The notes beneath the pieces were generated by a model. It did not search any database and was not told the DNA's origin. It saw only the letters and a program-made list of their open reading frames with translations. A stretch of DNA of 64,000 bases from Xiphophorus maculatus (taxonomy: Eukaryota > Chordata > Actinopteri > Cyprinodontiformes > Poeciliidae). Both the position numbers and the translations under genes were made by a program. The stretch spans positions 4,449,650-4,513,649 of the forward strand of contig NC_036457.1 of assembly GCF_002775205.1 (NCBI RefSeq), read 5' to 3'. Below, piece after piece: positions 41,657 to 54,959 of the stretch. The stretch's first letter is position 1, and every line of letters starts with the position of its first letter.

Positions 41657-41697
41657 CGGATGGATGATGGATGGACGAAAAGATGGATGGATGGATC
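41657..41697 (+). repeat. Short GGAT/ATGG microsatellite
   Basis: Interrupted GATGGATGATGGATGG and GATGGATGGATGG runs. Confidence 0.85.
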
Positions 41698-41720
41698 TTT
41701 TGTTGTTTACTTTCAGTAAT

Positions 41721-41792
41721 CTGGACCTCCAGAACCGACTGGACCTCCAGAACCGACTGGACCTCCAGAACTGACTGGACCTCCAGCTCTGA
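41721..41792 (+). repeat. 18-bp minisatellite, four copies
   Basis: Four units of TGGACCTCCAGAACCGAC, the last two with substitutions. Confidence 0.95.
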
Positions 41793-44700
41793 CCTTCAGC
41801 GACTCTTGACTGGTTTTCTTCATCATGTCTACCCCTGATGATGTCACTGCTCCTCTTCCTCAGCCTGCCTTCGGCGGCTCATGTTCGTCTCGTGATGTTT
41901 GGTCGTCAGCAGAAGAAAGAATCCTTTAAGCTCAACACTTTCCCTTCAAACTTTGGGAGGAAACTTGTTTCTGCTGCTTCCCAGGTCGAGAGCTTCGGAC
42001 TTGGACTGTTCCCAGGTTTGATCAAACCGCTTTCACATCGCTTCACCGTTTACACCTGAGAGTCCTCCTGGTTCTGGGTGTTTGGGTTTTTGTTGTTCTG
42101 AAGGAGATTATGCCAGATAAACCCTGCAGACGGTGTGAACTTCAGCCTAGATTAGGCCACGCCCACCTGGCCTCCTGATTTGCATATGAAATGAGGTCAC
42201 AGATGAATGAAACAGTGAAGTCTTTGTTAGTGAGAGTAAATCTGCTTCGGGTCGAGTGGTTCCTGACTGGATCAGACCTGCGTGCATAACACATAAACTC
42301 TGAAACGATTAATAATTTATTAGTGCGTATAATGAAATGTCTGTTCTGTAATTTTTGCACAATGAACCATGAAAAAGCAAAACTTTTATTTAAAAAAACA
42401 CGTGGAATATCTATTTGCAATAATTTATGAAAACATGAGGTTTTTATTTTAGAGTGCATGAGCTTTATTTTGAAGAGCTAACAACTCTTTTGTATCAGTT
42501 AGCTTCATTAAGCCATATTTGCAATATTTCAGATTAACTTAATAAAGTTGTACAACAGGAAGGTTGTAATAATAGGAGAATAAAGTCGTCTTCATTTGAG
42601 AACAGATTAGTTAAAATACAAACATAAAATATAAACTCATAAAAAATAATTAAAGCAAGTGATTCTGAGCAACTTGTGAAATTATAGTTTATTGGTTTTA
42701 TAAAGTAAATATCAGTCGAAAGGATTTAAACGACTTGAGTTTATTCAGGAGAAAGAATCAGACGGACTGAGCTTAGCTCTTAATAACTACCAAAGTTTTT
42801 TCTTATAAAAATGAATTTTTCTCATAATTTTGCCACTTTTTTCTGGAAATATTAAGACTTTATTCCTGACATTTAAAAAAAAAATTATTTTATGGAGCCC
42901 ACAAACCAGTGCTGCCCAGGGCCTCGTTTGAGCTTAGTTCGCCTCTGCTTGATGTGTTTTAGACGCATTTCTTCCTCTGTTCAATCAGTTTCTCTCCATC
43001 TAGGCTCAACAAATCGATAATGTAGATTTTATGACTAGACCTTTGGCAGGTAGACGGGCGTGGTCGCCATGACGCCCGGTCACAGCGTGGTCGCCATGAC
43101 GCCAGGCACAGCGGGAGGCCAGGAGGTTTCTCAGAACAGATGGAGACAGATCAGCTTTAAGGAAAGTATCTGTCTAATCTCACCAAATGCACGTTCAGGA
43201 AATCCGCCGGTATCTTCCTGTTTCCATCCAGCAGCAGCCGCCGGCGCTGAGAGCTGAATATAAACCAGATCCTCGCCCCTCCCCCACCTGTCTCCGTCCT
43301 CCCCGCCCCTCCCCCACGCTCCATCAGCATGCAGACGGCTGCAGACCCCCCCTCCGCCTCTGATGTCATTTATTCATGATGGAGCTCAGAGAGACGCTCT
43401 TTTCACGCCGTGGTCACCTGACCGCGCCGCCGCCGCTGCTGTGAGCTCACCCTACTGCCGGCAGCAGCCAATCACAGCCTCCGTCAGCCTCCGCCTGCTC
43501 TCATTGGCTTGGATGTCAACAAACAGGTGAGACAGTGAACACAACGCTGAGGAGAACATGGCAGGGAGCCTTAAAGGGCCGGTCCATCTTATTTTCTCAG
43601 CCAGAGCATTAAAAGAAAAAACACAGAAACCAGTTTAATCTGAATTTTATTACTATTGATAACATTCAGCATCTGAACTGTTTCCATTATACTTCAGTCA
43701 ATCTAACTGGATTATTTTAGGCTTTAACAGATACAAAAACTCATTAAAGATTTTTCAAAATCAGAAATATCTGTTAAAAAACACTTAATTTATAAAATAG
43801 GTAGGAAATTTGGTAAATCTGTAGTACTTTTCAAGAACTGCAGAAAAATCTCCTGCACTGACGCGCTACAACATCCAGGAAGTCGGCCATTTTGGATTAA
43901 ACTTAAAATCTTAGTCGCATTTTTCCGTTTGTTTTTGATTGACTTGAAAATTGGTGCTTTTGCTGATAGACATTGGGGATGTAAAGTTATCAAAATTCAG
44001 ATTTGTTTTGTGTACGCTAAAGGAACGTGGCCAATGCTCAAACTTTGACTATGCACCAAAGGATTTCTATTCAGATGTTTGGTGGCCTAATTCCTTCTAC
44101 AGCGCCTGCCATTAACTTTAACTCAGAGGTTGATATTTTGTCGTACTCTGGATTGTGTTAGTGGTGAATTTCTACGCGTCGCCGTTTTGTATGTTTGGTT
44201 TTAAATCAAACATTCATGATCTGATTGAATCCAAACTGCACAGGAAGGATCTTTGTTAAACAAAAACATCTCAGTAAGATGACATCTTCTAAATCATATA
44301 ACAGATAATAATTAGAAATGACTTCTTCAAAACACTGGAGGAAGTGTTTTTCAGTTCTTTGCTGCCAAACAGGAGGAAGTGGCTTCAGCTTCCATCAGGA
44401 AGGTTTAATTTCCACCAAAACTTTGATATTTTTCATCTGTTTTTCTGCGGTGTGTGAACTACTAGTTCAAGTTCTTTTGGGTCGGATATGGGCCCAAACT
44501 CCACCAATTCTTCTCGGGTTAATATCGCTGAGGACGTGCCAGAAGGAAAGCTGTCTGAACATGGAGGCGTTTCCTGTCCGCTGCGCTCGGCGCTGATGAC
44601 GTCATGGCCTCATTCAGCCGGTGCGGCTGCGCCAGTCGTGGTCCTGCATGCTGAGTAAAGTTTTTATGCGTGTGAACAAAGCCTGCTGGCAGCTTTTGAA

Positions 44701-45213
44701 CAGCAGCTGTCAGCAGATGCAGCGTTCGCTGTCGCCTCGTCCATCTGAGCGTCGACCCTCAGAGCCTGGTTACCAGGCAACCGGTGGTCAGCGACCATGA
44801 CCGCTTTGTTCAGCAACAAGGTGGAAGGAAGGAGGGAAACCACCAAGACTCCTGATCACTGAGCTGTTCACCATGAGGAAACGTTTTATTTCTGTTCAGA
44901 GACGAACCAAGGATGTTTAATCTGCAGAGTTACGTCACAGTTATTACAGCGGATCAACATGAAGACAGATAATCTCAGCAAGATGGTGCAAAATTACACA
45001 ACCAGACATCTGATGTTTTAAAGTCATAATGTAGTTTAATCAGAGCTGACCCAACATTTTATCTGTTTATTTTTCCTTGGGTCACATTTGATAATTTGGC
45101 TGAATTTGTTTTGTTAATACCAACCCAACGATTCATTTGCTAAACCAAAAAAAACCTGAGAGCAGGAAGCGAGTTCAGTCCCTTCACATTACTACTGTTA
45201 TTGTTATTATCAT

Positions 45214-45240
45214 TGTTAATAATAATAATAATAATAATGT
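45214..45240 (+). repeat. (AAT)n microsatellite
   Basis: Run of AAT units following a TTATTGTTATTATC stretch. Confidence 0.9.
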
Positions 45241-46194
45241 AGAGTAAAACCTGCAGGTGGATCAGACTTTTAACATTGTCAATGTAAAATATTAAATTAC
45301 AAAGTTTTACAATTTACTACCTCCTTTCTAACCTAAACAAAGCTTTTCTCAGCCTTGTGAATCTGTATTTAAATCTATTTATTCAGTAGTGATAATGTAC
45401 TTTAGTTTTATATAACTTGGAATAAGCAGGCAGAACGTTTCCATTCTGCAATGATCTAAAAAGAATAAAGTCTTATAACAGCCTTATGACATCCTGCCAA
45501 CAAAAAGCTCAAAGACAAAAAAGTCCAGACTAAGAAATCATAAAACCTTCTGATGATGATCGTTGATTGATTGATTGCTCAACGTTGGGACCAATCAGGC
45601 AGAAGCATCGCGTTGCTTTGTTTCAGACCGAACCCTCAGCAGAACCTGATATTTATGGAAAGTTGAATACATGTTTCCCTTTTCACGTGTTTTTCCTGCT
45701 GCAGCTTCAAACCGCGTGCTAACGTAGCTTAGCTGTGAACCAGACAACAAATTAGAAGTTCTGGTCTTTTTTTCAGCAACTTCTGTAGAAGTGGGACGGA
45801 TCCACCAGATGCAGACAATCAGTAAACTTATTTGAACTTTTCATGCTCCGTTAGCTGTTTATATAACTAAAATATTATTACTTTGCTTTGATCACAAGTC
45901 ATAATCTGCCGTATTTCAAATAAGTGAAGTTGCCAAACTGGGATCAGAACAATAAGCGGAAAAGAAGGAAATAAAATGTAATTCAGTCAAATAACATTTT
46001 TCTTAAGATTTAACTGTAATTTTATCATTAAAAAAATATAAATACTTAGACATGTGAGCTGATTGTAACGTTTGGGTCGAATTGACTGCAGCATCAACTT
46101 TCCTTCCTTCAGCCTGGAGAACCGATGGAGAAACACTTCCTCAGGTTCACGAGGCTGCAGCGGCTGTCGACATTAACACAGCTAATGAGATAAT

Positions 46195-46294
<100 letters not shown>

Positions 46295-49200
46295 ATCAGC
46301 AGATTACTGATCAGCCGATCAGAACACCTTCAGCCTCTCCCTCTTCTCTGCCCTTCACACTCCGTCCTTCAGCTACGCCTCTTGGTGCGATCGGGCCGCA
46401 CTTATGAGTCTCGTCTCCATGACAACCAGCTGGCGGAGATGAGGTCATCGATGCATAAAATTAACCGCTCTCACACCCTGACCTCTGACCTTAGTGTTTG
46501 GTGGTTCAGACTGGTTTCCATGCAGCCAAACGTATTGATACCAGTACGGTTTGGGAACTAACACAACGATTGATTTTCAATACACACACTCACTCACACA
46601 CACACACACACCCAGTTGTTATCCCGCTGCCTGCTGGAACAGGAAACTGAGGCTGCAGTTCACACAGGTTCATAAAAACAAAAATAACAGACGTGAAAAC
46701 TTTGCCTGGTCCGAAGAGTCCAGGTAATTTTTGAACATTTTCAACAAAGTGGGCGGAGCCGAAATACACGGAGGGGCGTGGCCAAGTGTGGGATGACAGG
46801 ACAGAGTGAAGCTGACGACCGCGAAAAAGTTGCTGACATTTGTTGTGACATATTTTCAATACAGTGACTAGAAACAAATCTAGCTACTTTTTTTTTCAAA
46901 ATCCAATCAATCTAGAGACATTTTTCAGTTAAGTGACTGGATGGTTCACTGTTGGAACCAATAGGAAAATTCAACTGTAGTACCACCGTTCACCTCAAAG
47001 GGGGCAGCACTGAGGCGTTTTAGACCAAATATTACAGAATTAAAACTATATTACACAAAAATGACTCAATTTGCACTGAAACATAAGGATGGAACAGTTC
47101 AGTTTCTCTCCCTGTCCTCCGACGGCCTCACATCGCCGTCAGGCGGCCATCTTGTCGATATGAACCACTATGAGGCGATCAATGACTTTATTTTGAGGTT
47201 TTGTAAACACAAAGAGCTCCAGATGATGAACCAGTTTGAACTGGAGCCTCTCCAGTGTTCCCAGAACCAGGCCTTTGTGCAGGAAGTCCAGACCGTCTGA
47301 AACAGGAAGTCCAGAACTTTTTCTGAGTTTTTTCAGGGAACTAGTGCTGAGCTTTTTCTCTTCCAGGCGTTTTGACCTTCGGAGCTCGATCTGTTTCCTT
47401 CCCTTTGCAGAAGTGAGAGGAGACACTTCCTGTTTCTAGGTATGAGGTCATGACCTCTGGACCAGAGCTGGTGATGCTCATCGACGCTGTGATTGATCAG
47501 ACTGGTCCCACTGGTCCCACTGGTGGAGCAAATGGTTCTCACAGCTCTTGCCTGCATGAGGGAATCTGTCCTTGTGTGACTTTGTTCGCTCCGATTGGCT
47601 AAGCCTCGCTCTCTGCTGCTGTTATGCAACACCTTGTCACAGGTGCATTATGGGACACGACGAGGAGGTGACCGTGGTCGATTAGGGAGAAACCTGAGGT
47701 CGTTTAATCCCTGCCACCGTGGCAACCAACCAGCTCAAACACGCACAGATCAGCAAAGAACGTCGTTATTGATGGATGTCCCGTCCCGGCCTCCATTCTG
47801 TGATGTCACACACTGAAGGAATCTGATTGGCTGAGAATTACATAACAGGAGGTACATCCATCCATCAGGAGAGAGGGAGAAGAAAAGGACGAGAAGAACA
47901 GAGCGAGGGATGTGTTCAGGAATCCCTGAAGGTCAAAGAATTGAGGATGAAGAGGAAAAGGAAGTCTGAAACGTCAGAGAGACAAGAAGGAGAAAATCCT
48001 GACATGAGGAACAAAACGAGCCGTGAAAGACGAGGAAGACTGGCCGGGAACAAAGGAGGAGAGAGGGGGAGAGCAGCTGAATAATCTGGGGCATCGGGGG
48101 CCACGTGGCCGTCTCCATGACAACCGTCTCCCTGAGAGAGGGCTGTGATTGGCAGAACATGTCCTGCACCGACACTGATCTACAAATAATCTGACTGTGT
48201 GAAAATATGAGACATCAGAGCAACTTTTCTCCCGTTGTGCTCAGAACTGGCTGATCTCTGGCGCCCCCTGGCGGACAGTTTGATTTCTTCCAGACCCCAC
48301 CAACCTTTCCTTTTGGCCCCCAAACAGTATTTGTTTCTCCGTTTCAAACCCAGGAAATGCTACAGATCATGAAATGAAACAGAAACTTGTTTTTTTCTAC
48401 TTTTATTCACTATTCAATAATTGTTACGTTAGTTTAGCATAAATGTGGCCACAAATCTTCTGATTTTAGTCGGCCAGGAGTTTAATTATCAGATTTTATA
48501 TTATGACTTTATTAATCTGATTTTTATGTTATATTACCTGATAATAAATTTCCCTACCATAATCCCTACTTTGGATTATAAATCATGTAATATTGTCTAT
48601 TGTTGATACATTAAATTTATTTAAAATGTATTTAAATGTCACCAGCTTGTAGGTTTTTGGCTCCAAATTGTTTCCATTTCATGTTTTCTACCTTAGTTTG
48701 AGCAACAAAACAGTTTGATGAATTTGACTGGCAGCTAACCAGAAAACTGAGGAAGAAAACATTTCAGTTAATTATTTTAACTTGTATAAAAATGACTGAA
48801 AAACAGATTATTTTTTTGTCAAAACAGCAAAAAAGTTAAATCTATTATTTAAAAATTTATTGGACTCAATGCTTTGTTTTTGTATTTTTTCTCATCTCCA
48901 CCAACCAATTCTCCGTGCATCCTAATATTACTACTACCAAAGGTAATAATAATACAGTTAATGTGAAAGAGCTATCATTAATTTAATGCACTGAAACGGT
49001 TTTCTCCTTTTTAGTCGTTTTTGTCTCTGCAGTTTCCTCTTCCTCCACAGTGGGGCGCTAGACTACCTTTTTCTGAAGCTTCGGAGCTTTTCAGTTTTTC
49101 TGCTGCAGCCCTCATGTGTCTGAGTTGTGATGATAATTATCATCTGTTATCAGGCTTCAAAATGAATTCCTCCTCTTCTTCTTCTTCTTCTTCTGTGAAA

Positions 49201-50099
49201 CTCACACAGCAGGAAAAAGCAGAAATAATAAAAATAATTTCATTGAGTTTCCACAGCAGACTGTTAACATTGTTTTACGTCAATTTTTCTTGTTTTGATG
49301 TTGGAATCAATGTTATTTTCTTTAAACCGCAGGTAGAACAAAACACCTGATGTGAAATACATGTCATCAGGTAAATTTAAAACATTATTTTTAACATAAT
49401 TAATGAAGAAACAGAAGGAAAGACTTGATCTTTATTGAGGAATGACGCACATGGAGCAGAGTTATCTGAATGACCTGCAGCGACTCCTGTTTCTGTTTGG
49501 ACAGAACTAATGGAAAGTGATTTAAAACGTGACGTTGCAGCAGCTCCAGCTAACAGAAATGATTTGAAAACAGAGTAAAGCTCAGAATGCATCACGGAGG
49601 AAAAAAGCAGCAGCAAGAGGAAGGCATCAAGATTTCAATCTAAACTCCTTCCTGTAATTCTTCAGAGAATCATTTCATTGGCCAGGTCTGCTCACAAAAC
49701 AGGAATTTGACTTTGGTGTCATTTTGCTCTCAACGTAGATTAATTATCATATAAACATTAATTTAGTGGTAAATAAAAAAGGATTTTTTCAGGACCTCAT
49801 TTTGACTCTTGGTTCTGAAGAACATGATAGTCCGACCAAATGTTATGTAAAGATTTTTCTTAAGGTTGTTGCTTTGTGGTAACTGGAGACCAGCCAACAA
49901 GCACTCAGCGCCCCCTCTGGTAGCAAAGTGTAAGAACCTGGACAATTGACCCGTTTTTATTGGATGATGTCAAACTGAAAATGTTTGGGTTCTGTTTGTA
50001 AGTTTACACAATCAAAATGTTATAGCAGCAATTTAGCTTACCTAGCATTAGAGACCAAAATGGGAGTTCATATTTCAAACTCATATTTTAACCATCTTA

Positions 50100-50400
50100 T
50101 TAATATAAAATTAACCTTTTAGACTAAATATGTAATTAGCAAGCTAAGTATTTAGCTCGCTAAGTACATATTTACCTAGTTTAAAGGTATATATTTAGTT
50201 GGTTAGCTAAATGTTTATCTTTGAACTAGATAAATATTGAGCCATCAAGCTAAACTTTAGTTAACCAGCTAAATATTTAGGTCCAAGCTAAGTAACCAAC
50301 AATTAGTTGGTTAACTAAATATGTAGCTCTGAATATTAGCTAAATATTTAGTTAGCATGCTAAATATTTAGCTAACAACTAAATATTTAGTTTGAAACTG
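50100..50400. repeat. TTAGCTAAATATTTAG-rich palindromic block
   Basis: Many overlapping TTAGCTAAATATTTAGC words downstream of the peripherin-like gene. Same type as the ckb intron blocks. Confidence 0.7.
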
Positions 50401-50846
50401 TGACACTTATAAATTAATGAATAATATGGTGAAAAAACTCTTTGTTTTTCCTAAATAACCCAAATTATTGCTGTTACCTTTTGACTGTGTAACTTTACTA
50501 ACGGCTCCTCGTACCTGGAGGCGTTTTCTGTCCGTCTCTGGGAAACAGAGACACACAACCAGGACAGACCATTAAATCTCCAGTTTTCTGGAGAACACAA
50601 AGTCCCGGCAGGAAGGATTGGACTGGATTCAAGCCTTGTTTCTGCTTTAGCACCGTCTGTATTTAGTTTCAGAACATTTTCAAGTCTTTGTTGTTGATTT
50701 TTAGAAGAGTACAAAAACCTAAAATCTTTATAAAAAAATATTTGTGTTTTGCTGCAGTTTTTTATGATGGCAAAACTTCATTTAGGTTTTTTTTCCAAAG
50801 GCAGAACGTTTCGATGGAGTTCTCCAGATCAGAGCGTGTCATGGTG

Positions 50847-53800
50847 TCAGGAGGTCACGTTGACCTGGACCTGGGCGGATGGAACCTCCTGGTCGGCCGC
50901 CGCCGTCGGGACGTTGATGTTCGGGTCGTCGTCCACCTGGTAGCACTTCCCCAGGCTCTTGATGATGCTGAAGTTGTAGCAGGCTGTTTCCGCCAGGCTG
51001 TTCTCCAGGATCCAGCCCTCTGACTCCGACTCCGGATCCCCGAGCCGGATGACGTTCTCCATGGCCGTCTGCAGGTACCGAACTCCAGTCAGAACCAGTA
51101 GCTAGCAGAGAAAAGCAGCTACGCTTTAGAGTGAAAAAGTCTCTGCTGTTCGGTGTAGATCGCAGCGCAGGTTACCTCGAAGAGCCAGATGAGCAGCACG
51201 GTGAGGCCAATGGACTGCATGATGCCGGTGTAGTGGTCCAGCAGGGCCTGTTGGCAGCCTCGCCTCCACAGGTTCAGCTGCTGGCTCCGCTCGTCGTAGT
51301 GCGCGTGCGCTCCGGGGTTGCTCAGGTTGTGCTGGATGCAGGGTCGGGACGACAGGGTGCTGCAGCAGCTGAAGGGAACGCTGTCCATCAGGTACTTCCC
51401 CTCCACGTTACTGCGCACACGGCTGCAGAAAACACAGAAGCATTTATCCTCCAGTTCACAGTAGCATCACTCCACTGCAGTCGTTTTGTCTGTCATCTTC
51501 CGGATATTCTCTCTGGGGTTGAAGGATAAACATTGTCACTGTATCTGTTGTTTCTAACTAAAGGAAACAATTTAAAATCAGAACCAGGGGAACCTCAGAT
51601 AACTAACGAGTTGACAGCTGACAAAAACCAGCCCTTCGACTATTGAGAAACGATTGCTTGTTGGAGGTCCTGACTCTGCTGAAGTTTGAAACGATTCAAT
51701 CTGATTTTACCCAACCGCTGATGTTTGGCTGTGACATCAGTGATCTACGCCATGAAGATCGGAAATTGCGTACGCAAGAACAACTATCTGAAAACTGAAT
51801 GGCATTTTCAAAGCTCTGAAGTTTTTCTCTTGCTCTGACTTTAATTGATCAACATTGATCAACACGGACTGAGTGACTTTGTTCACTTTCTCTGCTGCCG
51901 TTGCTAAACTACAACCCAGCGTAGGAAAACTATAATTCTCTACATAATCGTTCACAACTCCATCTTCTGTTTGCTGATTGAGCTCAAAGAGAGAAATCCC
52001 AGACTGTGTAGGAAGTCAACGACCCGGCTAGCTCTTTGGTGTGTGAACCATCAAATTAGAAGCGTTTCTAGAGGAGATCTCAAGTTTTTAGCTTTTCACC
52101 GATGGTTGCAATCCCTACACTCCACAAATATGGAGCTTCCGCTGCATTGAATTCAGTTTGTTTATAAAACAATTTGACTGATGGACAGAAAACTAAGATC
52201 TACCATATAAAGACTTTATCTCAAAACCATCTCCGAATGATATAGGAGCCGCAAACTGGCTGATCCTTTGGATTCAAAAAGTCATTGCCTTAAAAAGCAA
52301 CCAAACAATCTGAAAGAGCCAACAGTTTTAAATTGGATGACTAAAAATGACCAAAAACTGTCAACAGTCAAGAAGAATTACTGAGAGACCTTCAGAAAGC
52401 CTGGACAAGATGTAAGATCAAGACCTCACACAGTGTGCTTGCATAAGCCCGGTCCAGACAGTACCTGATCATTGACTGCAGTACAGACGGGTTATTTTGA
52501 GTGATCTAAACCTGAGATGAACCCTCATCATTAATCCTTTGATCTCAGTATCTTTCAGGCTTATCTGCAGTGGACCGGTGACCTCAATCTGAGAATCGGC
52601 TGTTCTCCGTCTTTAAAACATCCTCGCTAAAACTTTCTCTGCAGACAAATTTCCACAACAGTTCAACAAACATCTCCGTCATGGACAAAACTCTCCTGTG
52701 GAGAAATGCAGGTCTATCACGGAAAATCCTGAAACGTAGAATCGACTCAAACCGATTCATTTTTAAGCACCAATTCTTAAAGTCAAGCTTTTTTGGTATG
52801 TGAGTTCTCGTATTTAGTGTTATGGAAAGAAAATGTCATAAATCATTGCTGAAGGCAACAGTAGAGGAAAAATAGCATGACTGTTACGTCTAACATCTCT
52901 AGGCATAACATCCCAGTGACTCTTGGGTGAATACCTAACAGCATTTGCTGGTAATTTACTGCTGTCCATTGAAGGACGGCATTGTTATACCTCCATCCAT
53001 CCATTGTCTTATTCAACATTTGGTCACATGGAGTAGCAGGTATAGGAGGAAACCCCAGGCATCTCTCTCTTCAGAAACACTCTCCATGTCATTCCGAGGA
53101 ACTTCCAGGCATTCCCAAGACGCCTTTATAGTCCCTGCAAATCGTTCTGGGTCTCCCACCATTGAGACATGCCTACAACCTGCTCTTCATACGTGTTAAA
53201 ATATTCAGATGTTCAAAGCTCAACTTAATGGTTCCTCCATCTTTGTTCTACCTTGAGACTTGAATTCAGCTGACCTTCGGTGTGATTAGGATCTGGTTTT
53301 TCAGTCATCACTCTTATCTGACCACCATAGACGAAAGGGCAAATCAAGAGAATCACGTTGTGTTTTTACTCTTGCTTTGCAAACAAGGCCTCGTCTCTCA
53401 TATCCATATCCTACTTTCTCTTACCATCACTTGGGAATCAGGATACTGATCCACAAACCTCTGTCCAATCACACAACACTTTACATAAAGCTCTGTGCAA
53501 AATAGTTCAGCACAGGCCTGGTCTTCCAGCTCATTCTGAGGGATTCCTAGGCCAATTGACACCCAACTGTGTCAATGAGAGCTGATTTTGACACTTTGGA
53601 TGAAGTATGAGAGAGCCTTTGAAGGAGCTGAACCCCTCCAAGCATCACTAAAAATCACAGCTTGTCAATCAACTTAGACACAAGGAATTGTGAGTGCTTT
53701 GAAAATGCCAGGAACAACCCAGAGATCCCAGAAGTTCATTTCTGGTGGGACTTTCCTAGAAAACCTCCACAGGGAGATCTTCAGGACGCATCGTGACCAC

Positions 53801-54959
53801 ATGCCAGAACTACCTCAACTCAGTCTTTTCAGTTGAGGTAGCAACATCTCCAATCCAAGAACCCCATGTCTGACGGAGCTCCTCATCCTTTCTCCTTCAG
53901 GAGTGATTCATATGTCCATATAAAGATGGTGATATGAATCTCCATCTTCATGTCCGACATGGACAACTTGACCATATCAGTCAAGTTGGACACAAGAGCT
54001 TTTTGGGGCTTTTAGACATCTTGGAGATGTCAGAACAATGAAGGCAATGAATTGTAACTCTTTAAGTAAGAGTTAGCACTACGTACTCTGCAATAAGAGT
54101 TCTTCAGAGATCTTTAAGAAGCTAGGGAAGCCTGAAGTCTTAAAGGCTGGAATCCTCCATGTTTTAGTTCTCTCTCTGGTTCACCACCCTGGTAGTTACT
54201 ATCTTCTCTGCATGTCAATGTTCAGCAGAGGCCTGCTAGTGACCGATTTGGCTCAGGTGTGTTGAACCAGGGAGAGAACTAAAACTTGAAAGACACCCTG
54301 CTCTACGTCGACACACCTGAGTTAAAATGGGAAATTAAAGAACTTTAAAAGTCTTTCAGTAGCTCTGATTAAACTTACTCCACCACAGCGCTGTTGGTCA
54401 TGTCAAGGTAGCGACTGCTGATCCACTGAATCTGGAACCAGTCTCGGTAGTCGGTGTTCCCGCAGCACTGGAACTGGATCTGCAACAGATCCAGGGTTTT
54501 CTTCAGGTAGCAGCGGCCGGGTGTGTCCGTGTCCTTGTAAAAACGCATTGTGTTCCTTAGGCCCAGGTACAGGGCCTCCTCCAGCTGACTCCGAATACTG
54601 TAGCACATGAGCGCCCCCACCAGGACGCAGGCAGTGAAGAAGAAGGTGCAAACTATGTAGGGTATCATCACCAGCTTCCAGCGTAGGAACTTGTTTGTGT
54701 CAGCGCAGTCCAGGCAGATCTTACTGCCGAGGTAGTTGATGCCGCAGGCTGCTAGTCCTGTGGTGATGAGCATGTGTGGCACATAGAGAATCCCCTGCTC
54801 TGACATCACTTCTTGCCATTTCTGTATCTCTATTTTGAGAAACAAGCCCAGTCCAAACAGAATGGCTCCAGTCACCACAGAGATCCAGTTGAGCAGCCAG
54901 AGGACTTCAGCTAGCTTCTCTCTTTCAGTCTTGGTGAAGGTAATCTTTCCGACTGCCAT
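50847..54959 (-). CDS. prph2l: Peripherin-2-like photoreceptor tetraspanin, 360 aa
   Basis: Three exons in transcript order: 54959-54379, 51422-51176, 51101-50847 (TGA). Phases close to 361 codons including the stop, and the exon number matches PRPH2/ROM1. Four hydrophobic segments are visible (about 19-41, 60-77, 99-120 and, after the large loop, near 262-282). All seven second-loop cysteines lie at 150, 165, 166, 213, 214, 222 and 250, the same numbers as human PRPH2, with the CCG, PFSCC and RGC motifs intact; Cys150 is the intermolecular-disulfide residue. DTDTPGRC and ESESEGW are also conserved. Known role: builds and maintains the rims of rod and cone outer-segment discs as homo- or hetero-oligomers with ROM1. 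The C-terminal tail (about 284-360) differs from human. Human Asn229 glycosylation is not available (Asn229-Pro), but a sequon NLS lies at 226. It could be one of several fish prph2/prph2-like paralogues; rom1 is less likely. Confidence 0.93.
52950..53900 (+). mobile_element. Degenerate non-LTR-type repeat in intron 1 of the peripherin-like gene
   Basis: Fragments such as CCATCCATCCATTGTCTTATTC, GGAACTTCCAGGCATTCCCAAGACG, GATCTTCAGGACGCATCGTGACCACATGCC and CTGACGGAGCTCCTCATCC are eroded versions of a repeat common in fish genomes. No open reading frame survives. Confidence 0.55.

Noticed and set aside
47139-47426. 95-codon minus-strand frame with a basic N-terminus (and the 79-codon + frame opposite)
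   Set aside because: No domain recognised, no splice context, and both strands are open over the same stretch, as expected by chance.
47827-48084. 85-codon Glu/Arg/Lys-rich frame
   Set aside because: Purine-rich low-complexity DNA; no start context or homology seen.
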